A stretch of 64,000 bases of DNA from positions 124,001-188,000 of the forward strand of contig JADLFM010000165.1 of the NCBI GenBank assembly GCA_020845495.1. The letters run 5' to 3'. The translations under genes and the position numbers were made by a program. This DNA is from Chloroflexota bacterium. GTDB taxonomy: Bacteria; Chloroflexota; UBA6077; JACCZL01. Of the stretch, positions 16,027 to 29,588 are shown one piece after another. Each line of letters starts with the position of its first letter. Positions within the stretch are counted from its first letter, which is position 1. Below the pieces are notes generated by a model. That model was not told where the DNA came from. It worked only from the letters and a program-made list of their open reading frames with translations, and did not search any database.

Positions 16027-19000
16027 GGACGGTCTCCAGTGTGGGAATCCTCTGCGCTGGTGGGAGCCAGATGCCGAAAGTCGTCCCCCGGTCTTCGCCG
16101 TCGCTCACCGCCCAGACCCGGCCGCCGTGGCGCTCGACGAGCGTGCGGCAGATATGGAGGCCTAGCCCCATCCCCGGTAGACTCCTTTGTGTGGCGTTCG
16201 CCGCCCGGCCGAACGGCTGAAAGATCGATTCGAGCGAGTCGGCTGGCAGTCCGATCCCGTCATCCCGTATCTGAAGCAGTGCGCCGCCCGGGCCATTCTC
16301 CAGCGTCAGGCGAATCGTCCCACCCCCTGGAGAGTACTTTACCGCGTTTTCGAGCAGGTTTGTGACGATCTGCTCCAGCCGGCCGGCGTCCGCGTCGACC
16401 CAGGACGGCCGATCCGGCGTCTCGACGACCAGGGTGTGATGGTCTCCCAACTGCTGCTCGTAGCGCTCGGCGAGGGAGGTGATTGCAGCGGTAAGGTTGA
16501 GCGGCTCGATCCGCAGCGGCAGTTGGCCGGTGCGGATGCGCGAGACGTCCAGCAGATCGGACACGAGCGTCACCAGCCGGTTCGTCGCATCGTCCATCGC
16601 CTGGAGCGCTCGGCGCAGCCGCTCGTCGTCGAGACGGCCGCGCACCTGAGCGCGCTGGAGATTCTGTGCGTAGCCCTTGATCGCCGCAAGTGGCGTCCGA
16701 AGCTCGTGCGAGGCGATCGACAGGAACTCGTCTCGGGCTCGGATCGCCTCCTGAGACTGGGCGTAGAGACGAGCATTATCGACGGCGACTCCGCACCGGC
16801 GGCCGAGGTCTTCGGCCAGCGCGAGCTCCGACGGCCCGTACCGACGACCCGGCCGAGTCGAGAGGAACGTGAGCACGCCGAAAACCCGGCCGCGTGCCAC
16901 CAGGGGGACGCGCATCACCGAGCGCACGTCCAGGCTCCGCACGAGCGCCCGGTGGCGGGCGTCGCGCGTCATCCCGCCGAGGTGTGACGGGTCAAACAGG
17001 GGAGTCAACTCCGACTCGCCAGTCCGCAAGACCCGCGCGATGCCTTCGACGGCATGGCTATCGGGCGGGTACTCACGCAGACGGGCGGCGGCGTCGGTGA
17101 GCCCCGGATCGGCATGCGCCACGTCGACACGCCGAATCGCACCCTCATCCTCGGCCAGGTCCACCAGGCACCAGTCGGCCAGCATCGGGACGGCCAGCCG
17201 TGCGACCTGCTCGAGCGTGGCCTCGTAATCCAGCGAGCGGGCAAGCTGGCTGCTGGCGTCGGCCAGGAAGCGGAGATGCTGCTCGGCCTGCTCGCGCTCG
17301 GCGGTTCGCTCGATGAGGCGGGTGCGCAGGTCGCCGAAGACGGACGCAAGGTGGGCGACCTCGCTGATTCCGCTGCGCGGCAGCGCCGTCGGGGCCGCCC
17401 CGATAGTGAGAGCATCGACGGCGCGGGCCAGCCCTTCGAGTGGCGCAGCCAGACGATCGGCGGCGACGATGCCCAGGGACGCGGCGATGACGATGATGAC
17501 CAGCAGGATGGCGAAGGCCAGGTCACGACCGAACCGCGCGGCAGCCAGGGCGAGCGCCGCCGGCCGCTCGACAACGACCCCCCAATCCAGATCTTGAATC
17601 CGAGCGTAGCCGGCGAGGCGTTCGCCACGCGGGTCGGGGAAGCTGAGCGCACCGCTGTCACTGTCACCCCGGAATGCCATGACGGTCGGCCAGTCCGAGA
17701 TGTCTGTCTGGGCCGCGATCCCGTCGTTCGGGCCGCCAGCATCCGTGATGACGTGGCCGGCCTCGTCGACGAGCAGCGCATGATCGCCGGGATCGACCGT
17801 CGTCCGGTCGATGACGTCGGCCAGCCGATGTGCTTCGAGCAAGACTGTCGCGGTCCCTGCCTGCCGGCCGTCATCAGTGCGGATGGGCGCACCGATCGCG
17901 AAGATCGGCTGCTCGAGCGATGTGGTGACGACGCGTACGGCGGTCTGGCCGGTCCGCTCCACGTCGCGCACCACCGCCGGCCGGTCCGCTCTCACGTCGG
18001 CGACCGGTAGCGGATCGCCATACACCACGCTCCGCCCATCGGCGTCGTACAGCGCGAATCCGAGCGCGTCCGGGTACGTCGAATGGAACGCACGTAGCAC
18101 CTCGCGCTGCCGCTCCGGGCCACCCGTCAACAGATCCGGCTGTGCAGCCAGCGCCTCGACGGCGGCACGATGTAACCCCACGTAGTTTCCGACGCCACGT
18201 GCCAGCGTCGTCGCGAGCACCTGGGTGCGCGTCAAGGCGTCAGCGCGGGCCGCCTGCTCGATCTGGTTCGTCACGAGCGCGACCGTCACCACGAGTGGCA
18301 GTGAGACGGCCAGCCCGAACGCGAGCGCGAGGCGGGCGCGGAGGGAGCGCGGGTCGGCTCGCCGCAGACGCGCCCGTAGCCACGGCAACAGGGCGACGAG
18401 CAACCCGAAGCCGTTGTAATACGCGAACGACGTGAACGCCCGGTTCGGCCAGGAGACCGGCGGACCGAACGCGAAGAGTGCGGCGCCCAGCACGATGTGG
18501 GCGCCCCAACGCAGCGGCGACGGCGCTGCTCCCCAAACCTGCGTGACCACGACGCCGGCCCCGCCGATCAGAAAGCCCGTACCGTAGAGCGGCAGGTACG
18601 GACGGACGGGATCGAAGATGACCGAGCCATAGTGCGCCGGGAAGAGCAGCATGATGAGCCCGTTCAGGATCGCTGCCAGGCCGACCAGGACCGCGAACAG
18701 GTCGCCGTGTACGGAAGGGCGTGGATCCCGCGAGGCTATCAGCGGCGCGGCGGCCGTGCCCAGTCCGAGCACGCCGTATACACACAGCGCTGTCCAGCCG
18801 CCGGCGGCTGCTGCACTGAGTCCGAGCAGCAGGATCGGAACGGCCGCGAGCAGGTGCGCGAGAATGACGAGCGAGCGTCTCGGCGCCAGCAGCGCGACGG
18901 CGAACAGAGCTCCGCCTCCGAGCAGACAGAGGAGGCCCCACCATGGCAGGCACGGACGGAGCAGCGCGTAGGCCGGGCCGCTGAACTGGTGCGGGGTGAC

Positions 19001-19156
19001 GAAGGTCAGGCCGCCGACGAGCCCGCAATAGGCCCCGACCGCCCATTCGAGGACGCCGACGCGCAGGCGGTACCCGCGACGTAGCGGCGCGAGCGCTCGT
19101 TGCTCTGGAGCGACACCGGCCGCCCGATGAGTACCCGTGACGAGGACGGCGTCCAC
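16019..19156 (-). CDS. Large membrane sensor histidine kinase (7-8 TM, Cache-like, HAMP, GAF, HisKA, HATPase)
   Basis: 1045 residues, GTG start. Order: an N-terminal block of seven or eight transmembrane helices (about 30-270), then a helix opening an extracytoplasmic Cache-like sensor (about 285-535, with FALYDADGRSVVYGDP), a further TM helix (AFAILLVIIVIAASLGIV), a HAMP-like linker, a GAF domain (about 625-785, SVMRVPLVARGRVFGVLTF), HisKA with the phospho-acceptor in FLSIASHELRTPLAAIKGY, and HATPase_c with N-box NLLENAVKYSPGGG, IRDDGIGLP and GMGLGLHICR. All catalytic boxes are intact. The unusual multi-helix N-terminal module in front of the Cache region may sense a membrane signal. The partner regulator overlaps downstream. 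Confidence 0.93.
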   Translation of the reverse strand: MDAVLVTGTHRAAGVAPEQRALAPLRRGYRLRVGVLEWAVGAYCGLVGGLTFVTPHQFSGPAYALLRPCLPWWGLLCLLGGGALFAVALLAPRRSLVILAHLLAAVPILLLGLSAAAAGGWTALCVYGVLGLGTAAAPLIASRDPRPSVHGDLFAVLVGLAAILNGLIMLLFPAHYGSVIFDPVRPYLPLYGTGFLIGGAGVVVTQVWGAAPSPLRWGAHIVLGAALFAFGPPVSWPNRAFTSFAYYNGFGLLVALLPWLRARLRRADPRSLRARLALAFGLAVSLPLVVTVALVTNQIEQAARADALTRTQVLATTLARGVGNYVGLHRAAVEALAAQPDLLTGGPERQREVLRAFHSTYPDALGFALYDADGRSVVYGDPLPVADVRADRPAVVRDVERTGQTAVRVVTTSLEQPIFAIGAPIRTDDGRQAGTATVLLEAHRLADVIDRTTVDPGDHALLVDEAGHVITDAGGPNDGIAAQTDISDWPTVMAFRGDSDSGALSFPDPRGERLAGYARIQDLDWGVVVERPAALALAAARFGRDLAFAILLVIIVIAASLGIVAADRLAAPLEGLARAVDALTIGAAPTALPRSGISEVAHLASVFGDLRTRLIERTAEREQAEQHLRFLADASSQLARSLDYEATLEQVARLAVPMLADWCLVDLAEDEGAIRRVDVAHADPGLTDAAARLREYPPDSHAVEGIARVLRTGESELTPLFDPSHLGGMTRDARHRALVRSLDVRSVMRVPLVARGRVFGVLTFLSTRPGRRYGPSELALAEDLGRRCGVAVDNARLYAQSQEAIRARDEFLSIASHELRTPLAAIKGYAQNLQRAQVRGRLDDERLRRALQAMDDATNRLVTLVSDLLDVSRIRTGQLPLRIEPLNLTAAITSLAERYEQQLGDHHTLVVETPDRPSWVDADAGRLEQIVTNLLENAVKYSPGGGTIRLTLENGPGGALLQIRDDGIGLPADSLESIFQPFGRAANATQRSLPGMGLGLHICRTLVERHGGRVWAVSDGEDRGTTFGIWLPPAQRIPTLETVHA

Positions 19157-19396
19157 CCTCAGCGACTCCGGCCGCGGCGGCGCGCTACCCTTACGGTCGC
19201 GCGGGTCAGGTTGTCGAGGGGAGGCATGTTAGCAGGAGGGTACCGCGATGGTGGCGCCGCGTCCACGTTTGCCCCAGACGCTGGCGTCATGCTTTCGAGC
19301 CATGCATAGAGGATATTCCGGTGCTCCACGCTCGGTCATACTTGCCATCCAGCCGAACGTTGAACCATGACGCTTTGCAAGAACCGTGCCACCCGC

Positions 19397-20644
19397 TTAT
19401 ACGGCGAGCAGTGAGACGAGGCTGTCCAGGGTGAGGGCGCCAGTTTGGGTGAGGGTGCCGGGCTGGCGGATGGAGCGGAGGGCTCGCGCCCAGTAGTCAG
19501 GCCGGTCCACGTACTTCTCGAAGGCCTGGGCCGCCTCGACGGCGAGCGCGTCGTCGAGGCGGCCCAGAGCCGCGGCGACACCGGCGAGGTGGACGCGAGA
19601 GATGCCGTAGCGGACTGCCAGCACCGCGTACTCCTCGAAGAACTCCCGCTCCGGATGGTACGGAAAGTTGCCCATCCAGACCAGATTGACGAGCAGGTTT
19701 TCGAGCAGGTACGGCCGCGCGGCCAGGTACGGCTCGACGTACCGCTGTCGTGCCGAGGCATAGGCCGCAAAGGTGGCCTCAGTGAGGGGGTCGGCTGCCT
19801 CATCCGGCAGGCAGAGCCCGGCGCGCAAGCGGTCGAGGCAGGCCCGGTAGCGCGGCGGAACGCCCTGCATCGCGACCCAGGCTCGGATGCGGGCCAGCAG
19901 GAGAGTCAGCGCGTTGCGTTCGCCCGCGAGCGCGCGGGGCGAGGGGTGAGGCGCCTCCGCAGAGACCGCGGCGAAGGCGTCAGTTACGTCGTCAACCGAG
20001 AGGGACGGGTGCGAGTCGAGGTCGTGGAGGGCTGTCCCCAGGCGCGCCATGCGCTCGGGGAGCGAGAGTTGGCGCTGCTGGAGGAGGGCGATGATCTGGG
20101 CGCGGACCAGGTGGTAGTGATGGCGCGGGTCGTCTGGGGGCGGGGCGTCAGACCAGGGCGCCTCGACCCAGAAGCGAGCGCGTTCGGTGAGGCGCCGGTC
20201 TGGCTGGATGGCCTCGATGGCGAGCGCATCGTCGGCGAGCAGGACGAGACGCGCGACCTCGGGGCAGGCGAGCCGGCCGGCGACGTCGATCGCATCGCCG
20301 ACGAGCGTGGCCTGCCGAGGGAAGGTGTCGCAGGAGACCGGTAGGAGTCGCTCGCCGAGGGCGTCCTGGATCGCGCAGAGGCGCGCGCCGGTCAGGAACG
20401 GACACGCCCCGCCCGGCGGTACCGGGATGGTAGCCGCTTCGTCGGGGCTGGTCCACGGATCGTCGTTCACCACCACCAGCTCGTGCAGGGCAGGCCCGAG
20501 GGTTGGATGCTGGACCGCGTGATACGCCGCGAGCGTCGGCGCATCCACGTCGATCCCCTGCCAGCCGCCGCAGCAGTGATCCTCGCAGGCCGGCCCGATG
20601 CAGGCGAAGCGTGTGAGGTAGCGCGCCGCCCGCACGTCCGCCAT
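19397..20644 (-). CDS. fliB: Flagellin lysine-N-methylase, FliB-like
   Basis: 415 residues from the ATG at 20644, which has GGGGGAG upstream; an ATG at 20674 is in frame without such a site. The N-terminus has the FliB-type cysteine cluster FACIGPACEDHCCGGWQGID, followed by GACPFLTGARLCAIQ and LLPVSCDTFPRQ. These conserved cysteines probably hold an iron-sulfur or metal centre. FliB methylates lysines on flagellin. The flagellar operon in this window (48-63 kb) fits the call, but no flagellin gene is nearby. YkgJ-type cysteine proteins share part of the motif, so the substrate is inferred. Confidence 0.78.
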   Translation of the reverse strand: MADVRAARYLTRFACIGPACEDHCCGGWQGIDVDAPTLAAYHAVQHPTLGPALHELVVVNDDPWTSPDEAATIPVPPGGACPFLTGARLCAIQDALGERLLPVSCDTFPRQATLVGDAIDVAGRLACPEVARLVLLADDALAIEAIQPDRRLTERARFWVEAPWSDAPPPDDPRHHYHLVRAQIIALLQQRQLSLPERMARLGTALHDLDSHPSLSVDDVTDAFAAVSAEAPHPSPRALAGERNALTLLLARIRAWVAMQGVPPRYRACLDRLRAGLCLPDEAADPLTEATFAAYASARQRYVEPYLAARPYLLENLLVNLVWMGNFPYHPEREFFEEYAVLAVRYGISRVHLAGVAAALGRLDDALAVEAAQAFEKYVDRPDYWARALRSIRQPGTLTQTGALTLDSLVSLLAV

Positions 20645-20694
20645 CGGCTCCCCCACTCGCTGGCCTGCCCACATGCACTACCCTGCCCCTGCGC

Positions 20695-21753
20695 TCAGAC
20701 GACCGCCACCGCGCGGCGCAGACGCGGAGCCACCTCGGCCATGAAGCGTAGCGCTTGCTCGGTGCGAGGGAAGTCCATGAAGCGCAGGATGACGTGGCGC
20801 ACGCCGATGTCGATGCGCTCTTCCAGGCGCTCCGCGATCTGCTCGGGCGTCCCGACCAGCCGCGTCTCGGGCGTGGCGTGCTGGTAGAGCGGGTTCGGCT
20901 CGGCGATGGCCCGAGCCTCATCCTCACTGTCGGCCAGCGAGACCACCTGACACTGCCAGACGTGCAGGATCGAGGCCGGGTCCCGGCCGACAGCATCGCA
21001 GTGCTCGGCCAGGATGCCGGCCTTCCGCCGGTACTCATCCGGCGAGAGGCTGCCGGACTCCCACCAGTCGGCATGCCGCGCCACGAGCCGCAGCGTCACC
21101 TTCTCGCCGCCACCTCCGATCATGAGCGGCGGGGGCGGGCTGGGCAGCGGGTTACAGTGCGCCTCGTCCACCGTGTAATACGCCCCCTGGAAACTCACCG
21201 GGGACTGCGTCCACATCTGGCGGATGATCTGACACGCCTCATCCAACTGACGTAGCCGCACGCCAGCCGAAGGGAACTCGTAGCCGTACATCCGGTACTC
21301 GCTCTCCATCCAGCCGGCCCCGATCCCAAGGATCAGCTTTCCGCCGGTCAGTACCTGGAGCGACGCGGCGGCCTTGGCGAGCAGCGGCGGGTGCCGGTAC
21401 GAGTTGCCGAGGACGATCTGGCCGTACCGATACGAAGGGAACGCTCCCGAGAGGTGGGCGGTCGCCGTCCAGCACTCCAGGGTGTCTGGCTCGGGCGGCA
21501 TCCAGCGGGTGCCCGGCACGAAGTGGTCCGAGAGCCAGGCCGAGGCGTAGTGCTCCTGGAGCGCGGCCAGATTCTCGCGCACAGCCGGCAGCCACGTCCC
21601 GACCGGCTGGCCATCCGGATCCCACATCGGCATGCGCCAGCCAAACTCGAGTGGGACGTTCCGCCCGCTGCCAGGCGCCGCCTGAGCCGTGACCGCCTGA
21701 GCCGTGACCGCCTGAGCCGCACCGCTCTGGGCCGTTGCTTCGCCGCTCGTCAT
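20695..21753 (-). CDS. LLM-class flavin/F420-dependent oxidoreductase
   Basis: 352 residues. The ATG at 21753 has GAGGGGAA upstream, and homology starts about 35 residues in; frames reaching further upstream are not supported. The leader contains a 15-bp tandem duplication giving repeated VTAQA. The barrel carries family marks ASAWLSDHFVPG, GGKLILGIGAGWMESEYRMYG, PPLMIGGGGEKVTLRLVA and HVILRFMDFPRTEQALR. It is a luciferase-like monooxygenase-fold enzyme using F420 or FMN on an unknown substrate. It is divergent from nifJ with a 430-bp shared control region and lies 50 bp downstream of the fliB start on the same strand. Confidence 0.9.
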   Translation of the reverse strand: MTSGEATAQSGAAQAVTAQAVTAQAAPGSGRNVPLEFGWRMPMWDPDGQPVGTWLPAVRENLAALQEHYASAWLSDHFVPGTRWMPPEPDTLECWTATAHLSGAFPSYRYGQIVLGNSYRHPPLLAKAAASLQVLTGGKLILGIGAGWMESEYRMYGYEFPSAGVRLRQLDEACQIIRQMWTQSPVSFQGAYYTVDEAHCNPLPSPPPPLMIGGGGEKVTLRLVARHADWWESGSLSPDEYRRKAGILAEHCDAVGRDPASILHVWQCQVVSLADSEDEARAIAEPNPLYQHATPETRLVGTPEQIAERLEERIDIGVRHVILRFMDFPRTEQALRFMAEVAPRLRRAVAVV

Positions 21754-22183
21754 CGCTTCCCCTCTCGACGCGTTCGTGTCGCGCGGGACGATCGGCCGGC
21801 GAAGGCGCCGCGCATCGGCCGCGCGCAGTCCCCCGATGATAGTGCGCCGGCGTGATCGACGCCTGCGCCGTCGTGCGGTCGCCGTGCCGCATGCCAACGC
21901 AGGCACGCGGCGCGTGAACGTCTGCCGCTTCGTCATGGTCGGATGAGGGCACCTGTCCCTTCTGCCTGCCACGCCGCCTCTCGACAATCCTCGTGGAGGC
22001 GGCAACGTGGCAGTGCCGCCCGTCTGCTCGCCGACTGAGGGCGCATCTCGACGGTGCAGCCGGCAGACCGGAACGGGCCAGCGGCCGACACCGGCCGCCC
22101 CGCCTGAATACGAGGAAACACGAGGTCGGAGCGCACGGCCGCTCGCGCAGCGTTCGCGGCTCCGAGGGCTGGAAAGGGACAGG
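21754..22183. other. Divergent promoter region, LLM gene / nifJ
   Basis: 430 bp between two divergent starts. Both genes have their own ribosome sites at the edges. I see no clear -10/-35 pair, operator or terminator; long open frames here lie outside protein homology. Confidence 0.5.
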
Positions 22184-25750
<3,567 letters not shown>

Positions 25751-25811
25751 CTGAACTGACGGTCACTCTGACTTGCCGATCTCGCAGCGCTGAGAGGAAG
25801 GAGCGCGCATC

Positions 25812-26117
25812 ATGGTCGAGACGTGGATCGACATTACGGCGGCCGAGGCGATCGAGGTCGCGGAGATCCTTGGCATCGACTGGGCGCTCGCACCGTACGA
25901 CGTCGAGCAGTTCTGCCTTGGCATCACGATCGAGCGGCAGCACGCGCTGCTCGCCCAGTCAACGCCACTCGCGGACCTGGATACGCTGGACGCGGCGCGC
26001 TACGCGATGGCGCGCCTCCACGATCTTCCTGACTACTACACCCGCCTCACGACGGCCCATAGCCCCGGCGACGGACAGTTCGGCGAGTTCGCGCGCGACG
26101 ACGTGGGCAGGGACTAA
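25812..26117 (+). CDS. DUF5661-like protein
   Basis: 101 residues; AGAGGAAGGAG precedes the ATG. The sequence has the pattern of DUF5661-type proteins: an early LGIDW, then a phrase like DVEQFCLGITIERQH, a T-x-x-DLDTLDAARYAMARLHD stretch and the closing PDYYTRL. It is small, acidic, soluble and has no catalytic motif I can name. It sits 61 bp after nifJ and before a dihydroorotate-dehydrogenase-like gene, so it is probably co-transcribed. Function is unknown, and the family match was made from memory of its pattern. Confidence 0.6.
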   Translation: MVETWIDITAAEAIEVAEILGIDWALAPYDVEQFCLGITIERQHALLAQSTPLADLDTLDAARYAMARLHDLPDYYTRLTTAHSPGDGQFGEFARDDVGRD

Positions 26118-26201
26118 GGAGCCCGTTTCCTTCCCCAACCCCTCTCGCTCGCGTGCGCGGGAGCAAGTGGCGCGACGGCCCCGCCAGACAGGAGGCAGAG
26201 C

Positions 26202-27269
26202 GTGGACCTGACTACGAGCTACCTGGGGCTGAACCTCAGACATCCAATCGTTCCGTCGGCATCCCCGCTCTCGGCGAGCCTGGATGGGATCCGCCGCCTC
26301 GAAGATGCCGGCGCCGCTGCTGTCGTGCTGCCTTCGCTCTTCGAGGAGCAGATTGACGTCGAAAGCCATACCCTCGATCACTACCTCGGCTACGCGGCCG
26401 ATAGTTTCGCAGAGGCGCGCAACTACTTCCCAGAGGCAAGCGCCTACCGCGTCGGCCCGGACCAGTACCTCGAAACGATTGCCCACGCCTGCCGGGCGAC
26501 CGATATCCCGATCGTCGCCAGCCTGAACGGCGTCTCGACGGGCGGTTGGGTCGAGTACGCCCGGCTGATGCAGGAGGCCGGCGCCCACGCGCTCGAACTG
26601 AACGTCTACTACATCCCGACGGATCCCCGCCTCACCGGCGGGGAGGTCGAAGAGATGTACCTCGACGTCCTGCGTGATGTGAAGCGCACGGTCACCATCC
26701 CAGTCGCGGTCAAGCTCAGCCCCTTCTTTAGCGCGCCCGCCAACATGGCCGCGCGGCTCGCCGATGCCGGCGCGGATGGGCTCGTCCTGTTCAACCGCTT
26801 CTACCAGCCGGACTTCGACCTGGAGACGCTGAGCGTCGTCCCGCACCTGACCCTGAGCAGCGCCTGGGAAGCCCGCCTGCCGCTGCGTTGGGTTGCGCTC
26901 ATGTACGGCCGGGTGCCGACCGACCTGGCGATCACAGGCGGCGTCCAGACCTACGAGGATGTGCTGAAGGGTGTCATGGCCGGCGCAAGCGTGATGATGC
27001 TGACCTCCGAACTCCTGCGGAACGGGATCGGCCGGATCGGCGAGATCCTGCACGGCCTGGCCGTCTGGATGGAGGAGCGCGAGTACGAATCGGTCAGCCA
27101 GATGCAGGGCAGTATGAGCCAGATGCATGTAGCCGAGCCGGCTGCCTTCGAGCGCGCCAACTACATGAAGGTGCTGCACTCCTGGCGGCCCGATCCGGCC
27201 GCCGCGGTGCTGACTCCGCGATCGAGCGGTGGCGTCGGCATGCGCGGAGCGGCGTCGTCCTACCGCTGA
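26202..27269 (+). CDS. Dihydroorotate dehydrogenase-like flavoprotein
   Basis: 355 residues, GTG start with AGGAGG. It is a TIM barrel of the DHOD family (start [79 protein letters not shown] as the FMN-phosphate region). The usual catalytic Cys/Ser neighbourhood is changed relative to PyrD, and such PyrD-like proteins are common beside nifJ in many phyla. So it may be an accessory flavoprotein to the ferredoxin system rather than a pyrimidine enzyme. The C-terminal tail has a small repeat ([10 protein letters not shown]) and looks unstructured. Confidence 0.82.
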   Translation: MDLTTSYLGLNLRHPIVPSASPLSASLDGIRRLEDAGAAAVVLPSLFEEQIDVESHTLDHYLGYAADSFAEARNYFPEASAYRVGPDQYLETIAHACRATDIPIVASLNGVSTGGWVEYARLMQEAGAHALELNVYYIPTDPRLTGGEVEEMYLDVLRDVKRTVTIPVAVKLSPFFSAPANMAARLADAGADGLVLFNRFYQPDFDLETLSVVPHLTLSSAWEARLPLRWVALMYGRVPTDLAITGGVQTYEDVLKGVMAGASVMMLTSELLRNGIGRIGEILHGLAVWMEEREYESVSQMQGSMSQMHVAEPAAFERANYMKVLHSWRPDPAAAVLTPRSSGGVGMRGAASSYR

Positions 27270-27430
27270 CTGCTTTCAGGGAGCGCGACTCGCTGACTCT
27301 CCGGCTCGTCACCCTTCGGCACGCCCGCACTCGGCCCACCGAACACTGGTGTGTCCCGGGTGTGTCCCGACCGAGAGACCGGCGCACCGCCCTCCCTCTT
27401 CATCTCGTCAGTCCGACGAAAGGAGCCGAT

Positions 27431-27937
27431 ATGGCTCTGGCACTCCAACCCATCGCTCCCCCATCCGACGACAAGCGCTGGCGCGTGGTGGAGGCCACCA
27501 TGAAACGCCATGGCCATGCGCCGTCGGCGCTGATCGAGGCGCTCCACTCGGTGCAGCAGTCGTTCGGCTACCTCGACGAGCCGGCCTTGCGGTACGTCGC
27601 GGAGAGCCTGCGGGTGCCGTACAGCCGAGTCTACGGGGTGGCGACCTTCTACCACTACTTCAGCATGAAGCCGCAGGGCCGGCACACCTGTGTGGTCTGC
27701 ACCGGGACCGCCTGCTACATCAAGGGCAGCCCACGGATCCTGGCGGCAGTCGCCAAAGCGTTCGACGTCACACCCGGCGGGACCACGACGGACAAGCAGC
27801 TCTCCCTGCTTACGGCGCGCTGCCTGGGTACGTGTGGTCTGGCGCCGGCCTCGGTCGTGGACGGCCAGGTCGTCGGGAGGATCGAGCCGGATCTGCTCGT
27901 GGAGCGTCTGTGGAAGGTCGTGGCTCATGACGCCTGA
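27431..27937 (+). CDS. hoxE: NAD-reducing hydrogenase diaphorase subunit HoxE (NuoE-like)
   Basis: 168 residues from the ATG at 27431 with AAAGGAG; the frame is open upstream but without homology. It is a thioredoxin-fold 2Fe-2S protein: helical N-domain ([31 protein letters not shown]), then cluster ligands in [10 protein letters not shown] and [10 protein letters not shown]. It joins HoxF and HoxU as the diaphorase part of a bidirectional NiFe hydrogenase, moving electrons between NAD(H) and the hydrogenase. It overlaps hoxF by 11 bp. Confidence 0.93.
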   Translation: MALALQPIAPPSDDKRWRVVEATMKRHGHAPSALIEALHSVQQSFGYLDEPALRYVAESLRVPYSRVYGVATFYHYFSMKPQGRHTCVVCTGTACYIKGSPRILAAVAKAFDVTPGGTTTDKQLSLLTARCLGTCGLAPASVVDGQVVGRIEPDLLVERLWKVVAHDA

Positions 27938-29588
27938 GGAACTGACTCAGCTTGCCACAGCCGAGCGTGCGAAGCTCGGCGCCTACGCGCACCGGATCAA
28001 CGTGTGTACCGCGACCGCCTGCCACTCGTCCGGCGGCGACCAGATCAAGGCCAACCTGCTGGCCGAGGTGAAGGCGCGCGGCATCGAGAAGTCCTGCCAG
28101 ATCGCCGGCACCGGCTGTCGCGGTCTTTGCACGGCCGGCCCGATGGTCAGCGTGGAGCCAGAGAGCGTGCTCTACCAGCACGTTACGCCGGACGACGCGC
28201 CGGCATTGCTCGACAGCCTGACGAGCGGCCCGGTCGAGCGGCTGCGGGCAAGCACCGAAGACCCGTTCTACACCCGCCAGCATCGGATCGTGTTGGAGCA
28301 CGCCGGCGAGATCGATCCGGAGCGTATCGAGGATTACATCGCCGCCGGCGGGTACAGCGGACTGGCGAAGGCGCTCTACGCGATGACGCCGCAAGGAGCG
28401 ATTGACGAGATCACGGCCAGCGGCCTGCGTGGCCGGGGCGGGGCCGGGTTCCCGACCGGCTTGAAGTGGCGGACCGTCGCGAAGGGGGCTGGCTCCCAGA
28501 AGTACGTCATCTGCAACGGCGATGAGGGCGACCCGGGCGCCTTCATGGACCGAAGCGTCCTCGAAAGCGATCCGCACCGGGTGATTGAAGGGATGGCCAT
28601 CGCGGGATACGCGGTCGGCGCGCAGGATGGCTACCTGTACGTGCGGGCCGAGTACCCGCTGGCGATCAAGCGGCTCACGACGGCGATCCGGCAGGCTCGC
28701 CAGCGCAACCTGCTCGGCGAACAGATCCTCGGCACGCCGTTTACCTTCAACGTCGAGATTCGCCTCGGGGCCGGCGCCTTCGTCTGCGGTGAAGAGACGG
28801 CGCTAATCGCCTCGATCGAGGGCGCTCGCGGCAATCCCCGCCCGCGCCCGCCATACCCAGCCGAGTCCGGCCTGTGGGGCTGCCCGACCCTCATCAACAA
28901 CGTCGAGACGTTCGCGAACGTCGCACCGATCCTCCGCAATGGCGGCGCCTGGTTCGCCGGCATCGGCACCGAGAAGAGCAAGGGCACCAAGGTATTCGCC
29001 CTGACCGGCCGCGTCAAGAACACCGGGCTGATCGAGGTGCCGATGGGCATCTCCCTGCGCGAGATCATCTACGACATCGGCGGCGGTGTGCCGGATGGCC
29101 ACGGGTTCAAGGCGATCCAGACCGGTGGCCCGTCCGGCGGCTGTATCCCGGCCAGCCTGCTCGATAGCTCAGTGGACTACGAGTCGCTGACCCGCCTTGG
29201 TTCGATCATGGGCTCCGGCGGGATGATTGTCATGGACGACACGTCCAGCATGGTCGAGGTCGCGCAGTACTTCATGGAGTTCTGCATGACCGAGTCGTGC
29301 GGCAAGTGCATCCCCTGCCGCGTCGGGACCGTCCAGATGCACAGGCTGTTGACGAAATTCGTCGAGAAACGCGCGACTCCGCACGACCTGGAACTGCTGG
29401 AGCAACTCTGCGACCTGACGAAGAACACCAGCCTGTGCGGGCTCGGCCAGTCCGCGCCGAACCCGGTCCTGTCGACGCTCCGCTACTTCCGCGACGAGTA
29501 CCTGGCCGGCCTGGGCGGCACGGAGCCCGGGCAGGAGTTGGCAGGCCAGCAGAACGCCAACGACGAGGAAGTGCAGGTGCCCGCATGA
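27927..29588 (+). CDS. hoxF: Hydrogenase diaphorase subunit HoxF (NuoF-like)
   Basis: 553 residues. The ATG at 27927 lies inside the end of hoxE. The N-terminal 110 residues form an extra 2Fe-2S thioredoxin-like domain ([24 protein letters not shown]), as in HoxF rather than plain NuoF. Then come the FMN/NADH domain ([49 protein letters not shown]) and the C-terminal 4Fe-4S site ([16 protein letters not shown] with a later Cys in [11 protein letters not shown]). It is the NAD(H)-oxidising/reducing entry point of the complex. Confidence 0.95.
   Translation: MTPEELTQLATAERAKLGAYAHRINVCTATACHSSGGDQIKANLLAEVKARGIEKSCQIAGTGCRGLCTAGPMVSVEPESVLYQHVTPDDAPALLDSLTSGPVERLRASTEDPFYTRQHRIVLEHAGEIDPERIEDYIAAGGYSGLAKALYAMTPQGAIDEITASGLRGRGGAGFPTGLKWRTVAKGAGSQKYVICNGDEGDPGAFMDRSVLESDPHRVIEGMAIAGYAVGAQDGYLYVRAEYPLAIKRLTTAIRQARQRNLLGEQILGTPFTFNVEIRLGAGAFVCGEETALIASIEGARGNPRPRPPYPAESGLWGCPTLINNVETFANVAPILRNGGAWFAGIGTEKSKGTKVFALTGRVKNTGLIEVPMGISLREIIYDIGGGVPDGHGFKAIQTGGPSGGCIPASLLDSSVDYESLTRLGSIMGSGGMIVMDDTSSMVEVAQYFMEFCMTESCGKCIPCRVGTVQMHRLLTKFVEKRATPHDLELLEQLCDLTKNTSLCGLGQSAPNPVLSTLRYFRDEYLAGLGGTEPGQELAGQQNANDEEVQVPA

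Noticed and set aside
26888..27430. Longer start for hoxE
   Set aside because: The upstream part overlaps the DHOD-like gene in another frame; homology and AAAGGAG place the start at 27431.
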